A stretch of DNA of 64,000 nt, from the NCBI GenBank assembly GCA_905233755.1, contig CAJODM010000012.1, forward strand, positions 1 through 64,000. Direction: 5' to 3'. Below the pieces are notes generated by a model. The model was not told where the DNA came from. It saw only the letters and a list, made by a program, of their open reading frames with translations, and did no database searches. Positions within the stretch are counted from its first letter, which is position 1, and each line of letters opens with the position of its first letter. The stretch comes from an uncultured Ruminococcus sp. (GTDB taxonomy: Bacteria; Bacillota; Clostridia; Oscillospirales; Acutalibacteraceae). A program made the position numbers and the translations under genes. This document shows, one piece after another, positions 46,782 to 55,585 of the stretch.

Positions 46782-47162
46782 ATGATCAGCTACGAGGAAT
46801 GCGGCGATATGCTCGATCAGATCGCCGAGTCGATGCCGCGCGAGCTGTTCCGCGAGCTCAACGGCGGGGTTGTGCTGTGCCGTGAGGCGCGGCTGCATCC
46901 GTATGCGCAGGACCACGATCTGTACATACTCGGCGTCTATGTGCGCGACAATCTCGGCAAGTCGATCAAGCTCTATTACGGCAGCTTTGTGCGGGTCTTC
47001 CGTGACAAGTCGCGCGACGAGTTCCGCGAGCTGCTGCGCCATACGCTCTCGCACGAGCTGCGTCATCACAACGAGTATCTCGCCGGTGCAGACGATCTTG
47101 TCTACTATGACGACGAGCAGATCAGCCGTTATCTTCGCTCTAAGGGATTCACGATTCAATAA
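46782..47162 (+). CDS. Minimal zincin metallopeptidase family protein
   Basis: A 126-aa protein of the short metallopeptidase family (PF06262-like). The zinc signature HExxH is H91-E-L-R-H95 in HTLSHELRHHNE. Sequence before it (LYYGSFVRVFRDKSRDEFRELLRHT) matches the usual strand-helix lead-in. Substrates are unknown. The ATG lies 3 bp after the rpoD stop, so the gene is translated from the rpoD mRNA. Confidence 0.75.
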   Translation: MISYEECGDMLDQIAESMPRELFRELNGGVVLCREARLHPYAQDHDLYILGVYVRDNLGKSIKLYYGSFVRVFRDKSRDEFRELLRHTLSHELRHHNEYLAGADDLVYYDDEQISRYLRSKGFTIQ

Positions 47163-47189
47163 CGATGGGGCTGTCACAAAATAGAAAAA

Positions 47190-47313
47190 TGTCATTCTGA
47201 ACGCCAGTGAAGAATCTGAAAGTGCTCTCCTTTCGATCAGATTGGACATGACAGGTGTAATCATATTGGATAGATTGCACTATAAGATACTTCGCTAATG
47301 CTCAGGATGACAC
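47190..47313. repeat. Degenerate copy of the dispersed inverted-repeat element
   Basis: Starts TGTCATTCTGAACG, with GTGAAGAATCTG, and ends AGATACTTCG then CTCAGGATGACAC. The arms match the family seen at 181-256 and 2902-3266, but the interior differs. It lies between the metallopeptidase gene and the sigma-E promoter of the next gene. Confidence 0.6.
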
Positions 47314-47352
47314 ACTGAGGGGCTATCGCATTTCTCCTTTCTTTATATCGGC

Positions 47353-47390
47353 GACAGCACGATTTGACCGTGCTGTCATATTTCTCTTCT
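47353..47390 (+). terminator. Terminator of the dnaG-rpoD transcript
   Basis: GACAGCACG, 7-nt loop, CGTGCTGTC, then ATATTTCTCTTCTT. Its 3' arm overlaps the -35 region of the sipL promoter. Confidence 0.65.
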
Positions 47391-47404
47391 TGTCCTAATA
47401 GAAT
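47375..47404 (+). promoter_or_regulatory. Sigma-E-type (mother-cell) promoter of sipL
   Basis: GTCATATT, 14-bp spacer, AATAGAAT. This matches the Bacillus sigma-E form (-35 GTCATATT, -10 CATACAAT), and the spacing to the start codon at 47435 is suitable. Confidence 0.65.
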
Positions 47405-47434
47405 GTACAAAAAAGCGATACAAGGAGAGAGACG

Positions 47435-48961
47435 ATGGAATATAACCTCAAGAAGACCCCGCTGCCGGTGCTCACACCGGTGCTCGACACCGTATCGGAG
47501 CAGAGCGTGGACGTCGATATCACCCTGCCCGATTACTGTCCCGATGTACAGCGGGTGCTGCGCTGTACCATGTGCCCGATGATCTACTCGACATCCCGCA
47601 GCGGCGGTCAGCTGACCGTGGACGGCGGGGTGCTGCTGCGCGTGATGTACACCGACAGCGTGCGCAGTAACATCCGCTCCTATGAGCATACCGTGCCGTT
47701 TACTGCCGGGTTTGCGATGCGGGACGTCACCGACGAGGTGGTCGTATGTACCGATACCAAGGTCGAGTACCTGAACTGTCGCGTCCACAGCCCCCGCAAG
47801 CTGAGCTTGCACGGGGCGTTCTCGCTGTATGTCACCGCGTCGTGCAGGGGAGAGGTGCGCTTCGCTTATGACGGCGGGAGGGATGACCTGCAGCTGTTGA
47901 CAGAGACCACCTCCCTGTGTGCGCTGAGCTGTCTGTGCAGCGACAGCTTCTCCTATGCCGAGGATATCTCGCTGAACGACAACCCGCCGATCGAGGCGAT
48001 GATCTCCCATTCGCTGTCGGTGCGGCTGACAGAGCTGCGTGCCGTCAGCGGCAAGATCCACCTGTCCGCCGAGGGTCAGCTGCGGTTGATGTATCTGAGC
48101 GATCTCGAACAGGGCAGCGTCGAGCATCTGTCCTATGTGTTCCCCATCTCGCGCGTAGTCGACTGTGACGGCGTGACGGACGAAACCGTTCTGCGCGCGC
48201 AGCTGTGCCTGATGAGCTATGATCTGCGCCGCAACACCGACGCGCTGTCCGAGGGGACGCTGTTGTCGCTCGATATGCGGCTGTGCTTCTCGGCGTTCGG
48301 TTATGAGGAGCAAGCAGTGACGATGATCGCCGACGCCTTCTCGACCTCGTGCGACGTCAGCTGTACCGTCGATACGGCGTCGTGTATCGCCGATCTGCAC
48401 GTGGATACCTACAGCCATGTCGAGCGCGGGACGGTATCGACCGGTGACGACAGCATCGCGTCGGTCATGGATCTCTATGCCGACGGGGTGACCGTGACCC
48501 CCTCGATCAGCAACGGAAAGCTGATCCTGTCGACCAAGGTGAGCGTCTGTATGCTCTTGATGAATACCGACGACCAGCCGGTCTATCTCGAGCGGGCAAT
48601 CAGCTTTGACTATGAGACCGACTCGGGCGGGCTGAGCGAGGTCGTCGCTGTCGATGCTTTGGCGGACAGCGTCAGCTACCGCATCGTCGACGAGCATACC
48701 ATCGAGTTGCGCGCCGACGTTCGCTATACCGTCTGTCTGTGCGAGCCGGTGACGCTCTCGGCGGTGAACGCGGTGACAGCCCTCGAGGACACCGCGGCGA
48801 TACGCGATGACAGCGCGCTGACCCTCTGCTATGCTCAGCCGGGCGAGCGCGTCTGGGATATCGCCAAGCGGTATGCCGCCCGCCCCGATATGCTCAAGGC
48901 AGAGAACGGGATCGACGGCGATCGTGTCGAGAACGCGATGATGCTGCTCATCCCCACCTGA
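47435..48961 (+). CDS. sipL: SipL-like spore protein, DUF3794 repeats plus LysM
   Basis: A 508-aa protein with DUF3794 (SipL/SPOCS) domains and a C-terminal LysM domain (about 463-508: YAQPGERVWDIAKRYAARPDMLKAEN). The N-terminal part has VDVDITLPDYCPDVQRVLRC, typical of this family. In Clostridioides difficile, SipL binds SpoIVA through its LysM domain and carries the coat onto the forespore. Here spoIVA is the next gene, 61 bp away, each behind a sigma-E-type promoter, which supports the same partnership. CAAGGAGAGAG precedes the ATG. Confidence 0.88.
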   Translation: MEYNLKKTPLPVLTPVLDTVSEQSVDVDITLPDYCPDVQRVLRCTMCPMIYSTSRSGGQLTVDGGVLLRVMYTDSVRSNIRSYEHTVPFTAGFAMRDVTDEVVVCTDTKVEYLNCRVHSPRKLSLHGAFSLYVTASCRGEVRFAYDGGRDDLQLLTETTSLCALSCLCSDSFSYAEDISLNDNPPIEAMISHSLSVRLTELRAVSGKIHLSAEGQLRLMYLSDLEQGSVEHLSYVFPISRVVDCDGVTDETVLRAQLCLMSYDLRRNTDALSEGTLLSLDMRLCFSAFGYEEQAVTMIADAFSTSCDVSCTVDTASCIADLHVDTYSHVERGTVSTGDDSIASVMDLYADGVTVTPSISNGKLILSTKVSVCMLLMNTDDQPVYLERAISFDYETDSGGLSEVVAVDALADSVSYRIVDEHTIELRADVRYTVCLCEPVTLSAVNAVTALEDTAAIRDDSALTLCYAQPGERVWDIAKRYAARPDMLKAENGIDGDRVENAMMLLIPT

Positions 48962-48965
48962 CTAT

Positions 48966-48995
48966 GTCATAAACCTCTGCACAGCGTCATACTAT
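48966..48995 (+). promoter_or_regulatory. Sigma-E-type promoter of spoIVA
   Basis: GTCATAAA, 14-bp spacer, CATACTAT, 27 bp before the spoIVA ATG. A close match to the mother-cell sigma-E consensus with the same spacer as the sipL promoter. Confidence 0.72.
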
Positions 48996-49022
48996 CTACT
49001 AACTTTTTACCGGAGGAAAACT

Positions 49023-50501
49023 ATGGAAGAGAGAAATATCTATAAGGATATCGAGACGCGCACCGGCGGCGATATCTATATCGGGGTGGTCGGGCCGGTT
49101 CGCACCGGCAAATCGACATTCATCAGGCAGTTCATGGATACGCTGGTGCTGCCGCATATCGACGACGACAGCCGTCGCGAGCGCGCGAACGACGAGCTGC
49201 CCCAGTCCTCCGCCGGCAGGACGATCATGACCACCGAGCCCAAGTTCGTCCCCGAGAACGCCGTCGGGATCACGCTGGACGGAACCGCTCACCTTCGGGT
49301 ACGGATGATCGACTGTGTCGGGTATATCGTCGATTCGGCGATGGGATATATCGAGGATGACGCCGAGCGGCTCGTTAACACCCCGTGGAACGATGCGCCG
49401 ATCCCGTTTCGTGATGCAGCAGAGACGGGGACGAGAAAGGTGATATCCGAGCACGCGACCATCGGGATCCTCGTCACCACCGACGGCTCGTTCGGCGATA
49501 TCCCGCGCGGCGACTATACCGCTGCCGAGGAGCGGGTCGTTTCTGAGCTGCACAGCAGCGGCAAACCCTTCATCATCCTGCTGAATACGACCGATCCCGA
49601 CAGCGCGAACTCCCGCGAGCTGTCGCGCGCGCTGTCAAAGAAGTATGACGCGCCGACCGTCGCCGCCGACTGTCTGACGCTCGACGAGAACAGCATCAAG
49701 GGGATCCTTGCGTCGCTGCTGTTCGAGTTCCCGATCCGCGAGATCCGTATCGCGCTGCCCCGATGGATGACGCGGCTCGAGGGCGACCACTGGCTGCGCT
49801 GTTCGGTGTTTGATGCGATCCGCCAAAGCTGCGAGAAGCTGTGCAGGATCCGCGAGGTGAACGACGCTGCCGCCGCGATGCCCGCGTGCGAGTATATCGA
49901 CGACGCGTCGATCGATGCGCTCGAGCTGGGTCAGGGTAGGGCGGACGTCTCTGTGACCCTATCCGAAGGGCTGTTCTACCGGGTTCTGTCCGAGAAGAGC
50001 GGGCTCGATATCGCCGACGAGCGATCGCTGCTCGATTGTATCTGTACGCTGTCGGGCAGCCGCGAGCGGGTCGAGAAGATATCCGACGCGTATGAGGATG
50101 TGATGTCCACCGGCTACGGCATCGTGATGCCCTCGATGGAGGAGCTCTCGCTCGAGGAGCCCGAGATCGTCCGCCAGAACGGCAAGTACGGCATCCGGTT
50201 GCGCGCCTCGGCGCCGTCTATCCACATGATGCGGATCAACACGACCGCCGAGGTGACGCCGATCGTCGGCAGCGAGCAGCAGAGCGAGGAGCTGGTGTCC
50301 TATCTGCTGCGCGAGTTCGAGGAGAACCCCGCCAAAATCTGGGAGAGCAACATCTTCGGCAAGTCCGTCAGCGACCTCGTCGGCGAGGGGCTGCACAACA
50401 AGCTCTACCGTATGCCGCCCAAGGCACGCGCCAAGGTAGGGGAGACCGTCGAGAAGATCATCAACGACGGATGCAACGGACTCATCTGCATTATTCTCTG
50501 A
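49023..50501 (+). CDS. spoIVA: Spore coat basement ATPase SpoIVA
   Basis: A 492-aa cytoskeletal ATPase that polymerises around the forespore and anchors the coat. The N-terminal TRAFAC-like ATPase has Walker A GPVRTGKS at 24-31, and downstream RMIDCVGYIVDSAMGY and HATIGILVTTDGSFGDIPR blocks typical of the family. The conserved C-terminus (WESNIFGKSVSDLVGEGL ... KLYRMP) that targets the forespore surface is intact. Length equals the Bacillus protein. CGGAGGAAAA precedes the ATG. Confidence 0.97.
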   Translation: MEERNIYKDIETRTGGDIYIGVVGPVRTGKSTFIRQFMDTLVLPHIDDDSRRERANDELPQSSAGRTIMTTEPKFVPENAVGITLDGTAHLRVRMIDCVGYIVDSAMGYIEDDAERLVNTPWNDAPIPFRDAAETGTRKVISEHATIGILVTTDGSFGDIPRGDYTAAEERVVSELHSSGKPFIILLNTTDPDSANSRELSRALSKKYDAPTVAADCLTLDENSIKGILASLLFEFPIREIRIALPRWMTRLEGDHWLRCSVFDAIRQSCEKLCRIREVNDAAAAMPACEYIDDASIDALELGQGRADVSVTLSEGLFYRVLSEKSGLDIADERSLLDCICTLSGSRERVEKISDAYEDVMSTGYGIVMPSMEELSLEEPEIVRQNGKYGIRLRASAPSIHMMRINTTAEVTPIVGSEQQSEELVSYLLREFEENPAKIWESNIFGKSVSDLVGEGLHNKLYRMPPKARAKVGETVEKIINDGCNGLICIIL

Positions 50502-50532
50502 AAGAAAAAATATATCCGCCTCCATTTTGGTG

Positions 50533-50561
50533 TTGAATTATCTCATGGTTTGTAGTATAAT
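50533..50561 (+). promoter_or_regulatory. Vegetative promoter of oadG-oadB
   Basis: TTGAAT, 17-bp spacer, TATAAT, 40 bp before the oadG start. Confidence 0.8.
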
Positions 50562-50600
50562 ACATACTGAGATAAGTTGGACCATATGGAGGCATTTTTT

Positions 50601-50963
50601 ATGGCTGATAAGCTTACGATATCGCTGACGATCCTGCTGACAGGGTTCGTGGTCGTGTTTGCGGTGCTCTTGCTGCTCATCGGGATCATCAAGCTCTACG
50701 GCACCGTCGTCTACCGCATCCAGACCGGCAGGAAGGAGAAGCCCGCCGTCATCCCGACCCCCTCGACGTCGGAGCCGACACCTGAGCCGGTGGCGGTTGT
50801 CGAGTCGAGCGCTGACCCCGATGCGCTGATCGCCGTGATCTCTGCGGCGGTATATGCTGTCTACCCATCCGATCAGGTGCGCATCAAGAGCATCCGCAAG
50901 GCGCCTGTTTCTTCGAACGAGTGGCACAGGGCGGGGCTCAACGACAGCATCAGACCGTTCTGA
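50601..50963 (+). CDS. oadG: Na+-pumping decarboxylase gamma subunit (OadG family)
   Basis: A 120-aa protein with one N-terminal membrane helix (about 8-34), a Pro/Thr/Glu-rich linker (about 50-75) and a C-terminal helix-strand region ending in R-x-W-like VSSNEWHRAG. This is the usual layout of the OadG/MmdD stabilising subunit, which joins the carboxyltransferase to the membrane beta subunit. ATG at 50601 follows TGGAGGC. The beta subunit is encoded 10 bp downstream. No alpha (carboxyltransferase) or biotin carrier gene is visible in this window. Confidence 0.8.
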   Translation: MADKLTISLTILLTGFVVVFAVLLLLIGIIKLYGTVVYRIQTGRKEKPAVIPTPSTSEPTPEPVAVVESSADPDALIAVISAAVYAVYPSDQVRIKSIRKAPVSSNEWHRAGLNDSIRPF

Positions 50964-50973
50964 GGAGGCAGCT

Positions 50974-52212
50974 ATGACGATTTTGAATGGATTTTTTGAC
51001 GCGCTGAAGGGGTTGTATCAATCCTCGGGGATGTCGACCCTTGTCTGGCAGAACTATGTGATGATCGTTGTCGCGTGTTTTCTGATGTATCTGGCGATCA
51101 AAAAGCAGTACGAACCGCTCTTGCTGCTGCCGATTGCGTTCGGTATGCTGCTCGTGAACCTGTATCCGGCGATCATGGACCCGCCATCGACCAACATGGT
51201 GGAGATGTCCGAGTACCTCAAGACCCACGACGGCCCGCTGAACTATGCCGTCACCACCATTGGCGGCGTCGATTATGTGAACGTCCCGACCTACGGCGGG
51301 CTGCTATACTATCTCTATCAGGGCGTGAAGCTCGGTATCTATCCGCCGCTGATCTTCCTGGGCATCGGGTGCATGACCGACTTCGGTCCCCTTATCGCCA
51401 GCCCCAAGAGCTTTATCCTCGGCGCGGCGGCTCAGATCGGTATTTTCATCACTTTCATCGGCGCGATCTTTCTCGGCTTTACCCAGCCGCAGGCGGGCGC
51501 GATCGGGATCATCGGCGGCGCGGACGGCCCGACCGCTATCTATGTCACTTCAAAGCTCGCTCCCGAGCTGCTCGGGCCCATTGCCGTGGCGGCGTATTCC
51601 TACATGGCGTTGGTGCCGATCATCCAGCCGCCCATCATGCGCGCGCTGACCACGAAGAAAGAGCGTTCGGTCGTGATGGAGCAGCTGCGTCCGGTCTCCA
51701 AGCTCGAGAAGATCATGTTTCCGGTCATCGTTGTCATCGTGGTGGCGATCGCGCTGCCCTCTGCGGCGCCGCTGGTCGGGATGCTGATGCTCGGCAACAT
51801 CTTCAAGGAGAGCGGCGTGGTCGAGCGTATCTCCAAGACCGCCCAGAACGAGCTGATGAACATTATCACCATCTTCTTGGGTACCACCGTCGGCGCGACC
51901 GCGACCGGCACCGTGTTCCTGACCCCCAAGACCCTCGGTATTATTGCGCTGGGACTGTTCGCGTTCTGCATGGGCACCGCGTTCGGCGTGCTCTTCGGCA
52001 AGATCATGTATAAGCTCAGCGGCGGCAAGGTGAACCCCCTGATCGGCTCTGCCGGCGTCTCGGCTGTCCCGATGGCGGCGCGCGTCGCGAACAAGGTCGG
52101 CCAGGAGGAGAACCCCGGCAACTTCCTGCTGATGCACGCGATGGGGCCGAACGTCGCCGGCGTGATCGGCTCAGCTGTCGCGGCGGGCGTGCTGATGAGT
52201 ATTTTGGGATAA
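50974..52212 (+). CDS. oadB: Na+-translocating decarboxylase beta subunit
   Basis: A 412-aa polytopic membrane protein, the ion-conducting subunit of oxaloacetate, methylmalonyl-CoA or glutaconyl-CoA decarboxylases. It couples decarboxylation to Na+ export. Family blocks are IGIIGGADGPTAIYVT, GCMTDFGPLIASPKS, IFLGTTVGATATG and NPLIGSAGVSAVPMAARV. There are about eleven membrane segments. The substrate cannot be told from the beta subunit alone. GAGGAGGCAG precedes the ATG at 50974. Confidence 0.92.
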   Translation: MTILNGFFDALKGLYQSSGMSTLVWQNYVMIVVACFLMYLAIKKQYEPLLLLPIAFGMLLVNLYPAIMDPPSTNMVEMSEYLKTHDGPLNYAVTTIGGVDYVNVPTYGGLLYYLYQGVKLGIYPPLIFLGIGCMTDFGPLIASPKSFILGAAAQIGIFITFIGAIFLGFTQPQAGAIGIIGGADGPTAIYVTSKLAPELLGPIAVAAYSYMALVPIIQPPIMRALTTKKERSVVMEQLRPVSKLEKIMFPVIVVIVVAIALPSAAPLVGMLMLGNIFKESGVVERISKTAQNELMNIITIFLGTTVGATATGTVFLTPKTLGIIALGLFAFCMGTAFGVLFGKIMYKLSGGKVNPLIGSAGVSAVPMAARVANKVGQEENPGNFLLMHAMGPNVAGVIGSAVAAGVLMSILG

Positions 52213-52246
52213 CAACGGATATTGTATCCTGTATGACAGAAGAATT

Positions 52247-52277
52247 TGGCGTGAACCATCACGCCATTTTTCTTTTT
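52247..52277 (+). terminator. Terminator after oadB
   Basis: TGGCGTGA, loop ACCA, TCACGCCA, then TTTTTCTTTTT. A perfect 8-bp stem and long T-run. Confidence 0.92.
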
Positions 52278-52303
52278 GGAAAATAAACTTGATAATATTC
52301 TAA

Positions 52304-52337
52304 TTTAGAATTAAAACCGAACATTTTTCGATATAAT
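52304..52337 (+). promoter_or_regulatory. Promoter of the wzz-cpsD operon with TTTAGAATTAAA at -35
   Basis: TATAAT at 52332-52337. TTTAGAATTAAA (52304-52315) occupies the -35 zone, part of the near-palindrome TAATT-TAG-AATTA. The same 12-mer and spacing are found before cca. Confidence 0.6.
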
Positions 52338-52371
52338 ATAAGTTGATAACCTATGTAAAAGGGGGAATAGT

Positions 52372-53067
52372 GTGACAAAGCAGCTGACGATCGGCGATCT
52401 GCTGCAGATGTTTCTGCATCATATCCGGCTGATCATTATCCTGACACTTGTCGCGACGCTTATCGCGTTTTTGTATGTGACCTATATGGTGACGCCCGTC
52501 TATACGACCTCTGCGCTGATCCTGGTTCAGACGGATTCGGCGTTTGACTACAGCACGTCCACCAGCTCCAGCTTATCGGGCGAGAAGGTCGACGTGAACA
52601 GCGTGAGCTCATCGGTCACGCTGGCTAACACCTGCGCCATCATGTTCACCCAGGATCCCGATATGAAGAGCATCATCAGCGGCGCGTCGGTCTCCATTAA
52701 CTCGGTCGAGGACACGTACTTTCTGAGGATCACCGCATCCTCGCCCGATCCCAACACCGCCGCGACGATCGCCAACCGCGTTGCCGAGACGGCTCCGGCG
52801 GTATTTGCCAAGTACTTTGCCGACGCCGGCAAGGTCGACACGGTCGAAGAGGCGTCGATCCCATCGACCCCCTCGTCCCCCAACAAGTCGCGGTATATCC
52901 TGATGGGCTTTCTCATCGGGATCGTGCTGTCGCTTGTGATTTCGTTCTTGCTGGAGATTGTCGACACGACCATCAAGCCCGGCGACGATCTCTACAAGAT
53001 ATACGATATCCCGGTGTTCGGCGAGATCATCGACTTTGATGCGGAAGGCGGTGCGAAGAAGAAATGA
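52372..53067 (+). CDS. Wzz/CpsC-type polysaccharide co-polymerase
   Basis: A 231-aa membrane protein with two helices (about 19-41 and 181-203) enclosing an extracytoplasmic domain. TPVYTTSALILVQ and the proline-rich ASIPSTPSSPNKSRYILMGFLIG before the second helix are typical of Wzz/YveK/CpsC proteins. These set polysaccharide chain length and act as the transmembrane activator of the tyrosine kinase encoded next. The start is GTG at 52372 behind AAAAGGGGGAATA. The stop overlaps the next start (ATGA). Confidence 0.9.
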   Translation: MTKQLTIGDLLQMFLHHIRLIIILTLVATLIAFLYVTYMVTPVYTTSALILVQTDSAFDYSTSTSSSLSGEKVDVNSVSSSVTLANTCAIMFTQDPDMKSIISGASVSINSVEDTYFLRITASSPDPNTAATIANRVAETAPAVFAKYFADAGKVDTVEEASIPSTPSSPNKSRYILMGFLIGIVLSLVISFLLEIVDTTIKPGDDLYKIYDIPVFGEIIDFDAEGGAKKK

Positions 53068-53804
53068 AAGTAAGCTCCAAGAAGCAGAAGACCGAAGCCC
53101 CCGAGAAGGCGAAGAACATCCTCTCTGCCGACTCCAAGTTTGCGATCGTCGAGGGCTACAAGATCGCGCGTACCAACCTCGTGTTCTCGCTGACCGCACA
53201 GGAGAACAACTGTGTCGCCGTTACCTCATGGTCGAAGGGCGAGGGCAAGAGTACCGCCACCGTGAACCTCGCTATCTCCTTCGCCAAGATGGGGAAGAAG
53301 GTGCTGCTACTCGATACCGACCTGCGCCGCCCGAACATCCATAACCTGCTCAAACTCAAGAACGAGGAAGGGCTGTCCAATATCGTCGGCCAGTTCGGCA
53401 AGTTCGATGAGATCGTGAACCGCAACGCGGTCCAGAACCTGGACGTCGTGACCTCCGGCCCGATCCCGCCCAACCCGTCCGAACTGCTCGCGTCACCGTC
53501 GTTCGAGAAGTTCATCACCCAGATGAAGGCGGACTATGACTATGTTATCATGGACACTCCGCCGCTCGGCGTTGTCGCCGATACCGTGCTGTTGAAGGAC
53601 TATGTCGGCGGCTATGTGCTGGTCGTCCGCGAGAAGATCACGACCCACGGCGATGTGGAGCGTGCGATCCAGAACATCACGCTGGCGGATTCGAAGATCC
53701 TCGGATTCCTCAAGGTCGGCTGCTCGATGCACAACCGCTCCGGCTACAAGAAGTATCGGTATCACTACAACTATAACTACAACTATACCTACTACCGCTA
53801 CTGA
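53064..53804 (+). CDS. CpsD/CapB-type bacterial tyrosine kinase
   Basis: A 246-aa cytoplasmic BY-kinase. Walker A TSWSKGEGKST, Walker A' LLLDTDLRRPN and Walker B VIMDTPPLG are in order. The C-terminal tail holds a tyrosine cluster (ten Tyr in the last 20 residues, alternating with Lys, Arg, His, Asn), the site of autophosphorylation. It works with the Wzz-type protein whose gene it overlaps. Together they regulate export of a capsule or exopolysaccharide; the glycosyltransferases are not in the window, so this is an orphan regulatory pair here. Confidence 0.93.
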   Translation: MKVSSKKQKTEAPEKAKNILSADSKFAIVEGYKIARTNLVFSLTAQENNCVAVTSWSKGEGKSTATVNLAISFAKMGKKVLLLDTDLRRPNIHNLLKLKNEEGLSNIVGQFGKFDEIVNRNAVQNLDVVTSGPIPPNPSELLASPSFEKFITQMKADYDYVIMDTPPLGVVADTVLLKDYVGGYVLVVREKITTHGDVERAIQNITLADSKILGFLKVGCSMHNRSGYKKYRYHYNYNYNYTYYRY

Positions 53805-53894
53805 TATCCCCTTGCGAGCGCGACCGATGATCTACCGCAGTGTGCCGAAGGACTGACATCTCAGCGTGTCCGAATACGCTATCGGATGCCTGCC

Positions 53895-53926
53895 GAAGAC
53901 CCCCGAACGGGGGTCTTCTTCATATA
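53895..53926 (+). terminator. Terminator after cpsD-type gene
   Basis: GAAGACCCCC, loop GAAC, GGGGGTCTTC, then TTCATAT. A perfect 10-bp stem 90 bp after the stop; the sequence between holds no recognised feature. Confidence 0.7.
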
Positions 53927-53996
53927 GAAGGAATTCGTTATCACTATCTGCATCCCGTTCATATCATAAAATAATTGCAAGAATATCACAAAAGTA

Positions 53997-54025
53997 TTGC
54001 AAAAACTCGAATTTTGCGGTATGAT
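53997..54025 (+). promoter_or_regulatory. Vegetative promoter of the aminotransferase gene
   Basis: TTGCAA, 17-bp spacer, TATGAT, 51 bp before the ATG at 54077. Confidence 0.75.
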
Positions 54026-54076
54026 AGTAGGACAACAGCGAAAAATTCTGCAATTTTTATCGAAGAAGGGTGCAAA

Positions 54077-55357
54077 ATGCAGTATCAAGATTATACGAGA
54101 GAGCAGCTTTTGGCCGAGCGCGACCGCCTGCGCGCCGACTATCGCGAGATCAAGAAGCTCGGGCTGCGGCTGAACATGTCCCGCGGGGTTCCCAGTCCCG
54201 AGCAGCTGGGGCTGTCGCTGCCGATGCTGGATATCATCCACAGCGAGTCGGACTGCCGCGCGATCGACGGCTCCGACTGCCGCAACTACGGGCTGCTGGA
54301 CGGCATCCCCTCCTGCCGGCAGATGATGGCGGATATGATGGAGGTCACCCCGAACATGGTCATGGTCGGCGGCAACTCGTCGCTGAACATGATGTTCGAC
54401 ACCATCGCCTGTTTTATGAACAAGCCGGTCGTCAAGGGCGAGCGCCCGTGGTGCGAGGTAGCGGACAGAAAGTTCCTCTGTCCCGCGCCGGGCTATGACC
54501 GCCACTTCGGCATTACCGGTTACTTCGGCTTTGAGATGATACCGGTGCCGATGCATCCCGACGGCCCCGATATGGATCTTGTCGAACAGCTCGTCAAGGA
54601 TCCGTCCGTCAAGGGGATCTGGTGCGTACCGAAGTACTCGAACCCCGAGGGCATCACCTACTCAAACGAGGTCGTGCGCCGGTTCGCGTCGCTAAATCCC
54701 GCTGCGCCCGACTTCAGGATCATGTGGGACAACGCCTACTGCATCCACGATCTCACCGATTCGGGCGATACGCTGCTGCCGATCATGGCGGCGTGTGAGC
54801 AGGCGGGACATCCCGACCTGCCGATCCTGTTCTGCTCGACCTCGAAGATCACCTTCCCCGGTTCCGGCGTCGCGGCGATGGCGGCGTCGATGAACAACAT
54901 GAAGGTCATCAAGAACAAGTACAAGTACCAGACCATCGGTTATGACAAGATCAACATGCTCCGTCATGTCCGGTTCTTCGGCAGCTTTGACGGGATGAAG
55001 GCGCATATGGCAAAGCACCGCGCCGTTATCGCGCCGCGGTTCGAGCTCGTGATGGATCGTATCGATACACAGCTGTCGGACTACGGCGTGATCTCCTACA
55101 ACCGGCCGCGCGGCGGGTACTTCGTCAGCGTCTATGTGACGCACGGCACCGCCAAGCGCGTCGTTGACCTGTGCACCGAGGCGGGGGTGACGCTCACCAA
55201 CGCCGGCGCCACCTATCCATACGGCAAGGATCCCGACGATTCGAATATCCGTATTGCGCCGACCTATCCGTCGCTCGACGAGCTGTCGAAGGCGATGGAT
55301 ATCTTCTGCATCTGTACACGGCTCGCATCGGTCGAGAAACTCCTTTCGGATGCTTGA
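54077..55357 (+). CDS. PLP-dependent aspartate aminotransferase (MocR-like class I subgroup)
   Basis: A 426-aa fold-type I aminotransferase. The pattern LNMSRGVPSPEQLGLS at the start, RNYGLLDG, PGYDRHFGITGYFGFEMI, WDNAYCIHDL and the PLP-lysine motif STSKITFPGSG closely follow the Corynebacterium-type aspartate aminotransferase. RPRGGYFVSVYV and IRIAPTYPSL close the domain. It likely interconverts aspartate/2-oxoglutarate and oxaloacetate/glutamate. It is monocistronic, between its own promoter and a terminator. A short AAGGGTG site precedes the ATG. Confidence 0.85.
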   Translation: MQYQDYTREQLLAERDRLRADYREIKKLGLRLNMSRGVPSPEQLGLSLPMLDIIHSESDCRAIDGSDCRNYGLLDGIPSCRQMMADMMEVTPNMVMVGGNSSLNMMFDTIACFMNKPVVKGERPWCEVADRKFLCPAPGYDRHFGITGYFGFEMIPVPMHPDGPDMDLVEQLVKDPSVKGIWCVPKYSNPEGITYSNEVVRRFASLNPAAPDFRIMWDNAYCIHDLTDSGDTLLPIMAACEQAGHPDLPILFCSTSKITFPGSGVAAMAASMNNMKVIKNKYKYQTIGYDKINMLRHVRFFGSFDGMKAHMAKHRAVIAPRFELVMDRIDTQLSDYGVISYNRPRGGYFVSVYVTHGTAKRVVDLCTEAGVTLTNAGATYPYGKDPDDSNIRIAPTYPSLDELSKAMDIFCICTRLASVEKLLSDA

Positions 55358-55385
55358 TCGACGCTTATGATCTCCTGTTCCTGCG

Positions 55386-55418
55386 GGCTGACCGACGATC
55401 GGTCGGCCTCGTCTTTTA
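55386..55418 (+). terminator. Terminator after the aminotransferase gene
   Basis: GGCTGACCGA, loop CGA, TCGGTCGGCC (one wobble), then TCGTCTTTTATT. Confidence 0.75.
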
Positions 55419-55464
55419 TTCTTAATCGGAATAATGACTATTTTGTCATTTTCTGCATCGTTTC

Positions 55465-55493
55465 TTGACTTTTAGCGGAATAGTCTGTATAAT
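55465..55493 (+). promoter_or_regulatory. Vegetative promoter of secD-secF
   Basis: TTGACT, 17-bp spacer, TATAAT. A 90-bp leader follows. Confidence 0.85.
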
Positions 55494-55585
55494 TATTCTG
55501 TTATGATTGAAAGTGTATCTTGTGGTAGTGCCGTCTGACAGTCCCAAGATATGGCTTTCGGAAAGAAACATATGGAGGTTTAGGC

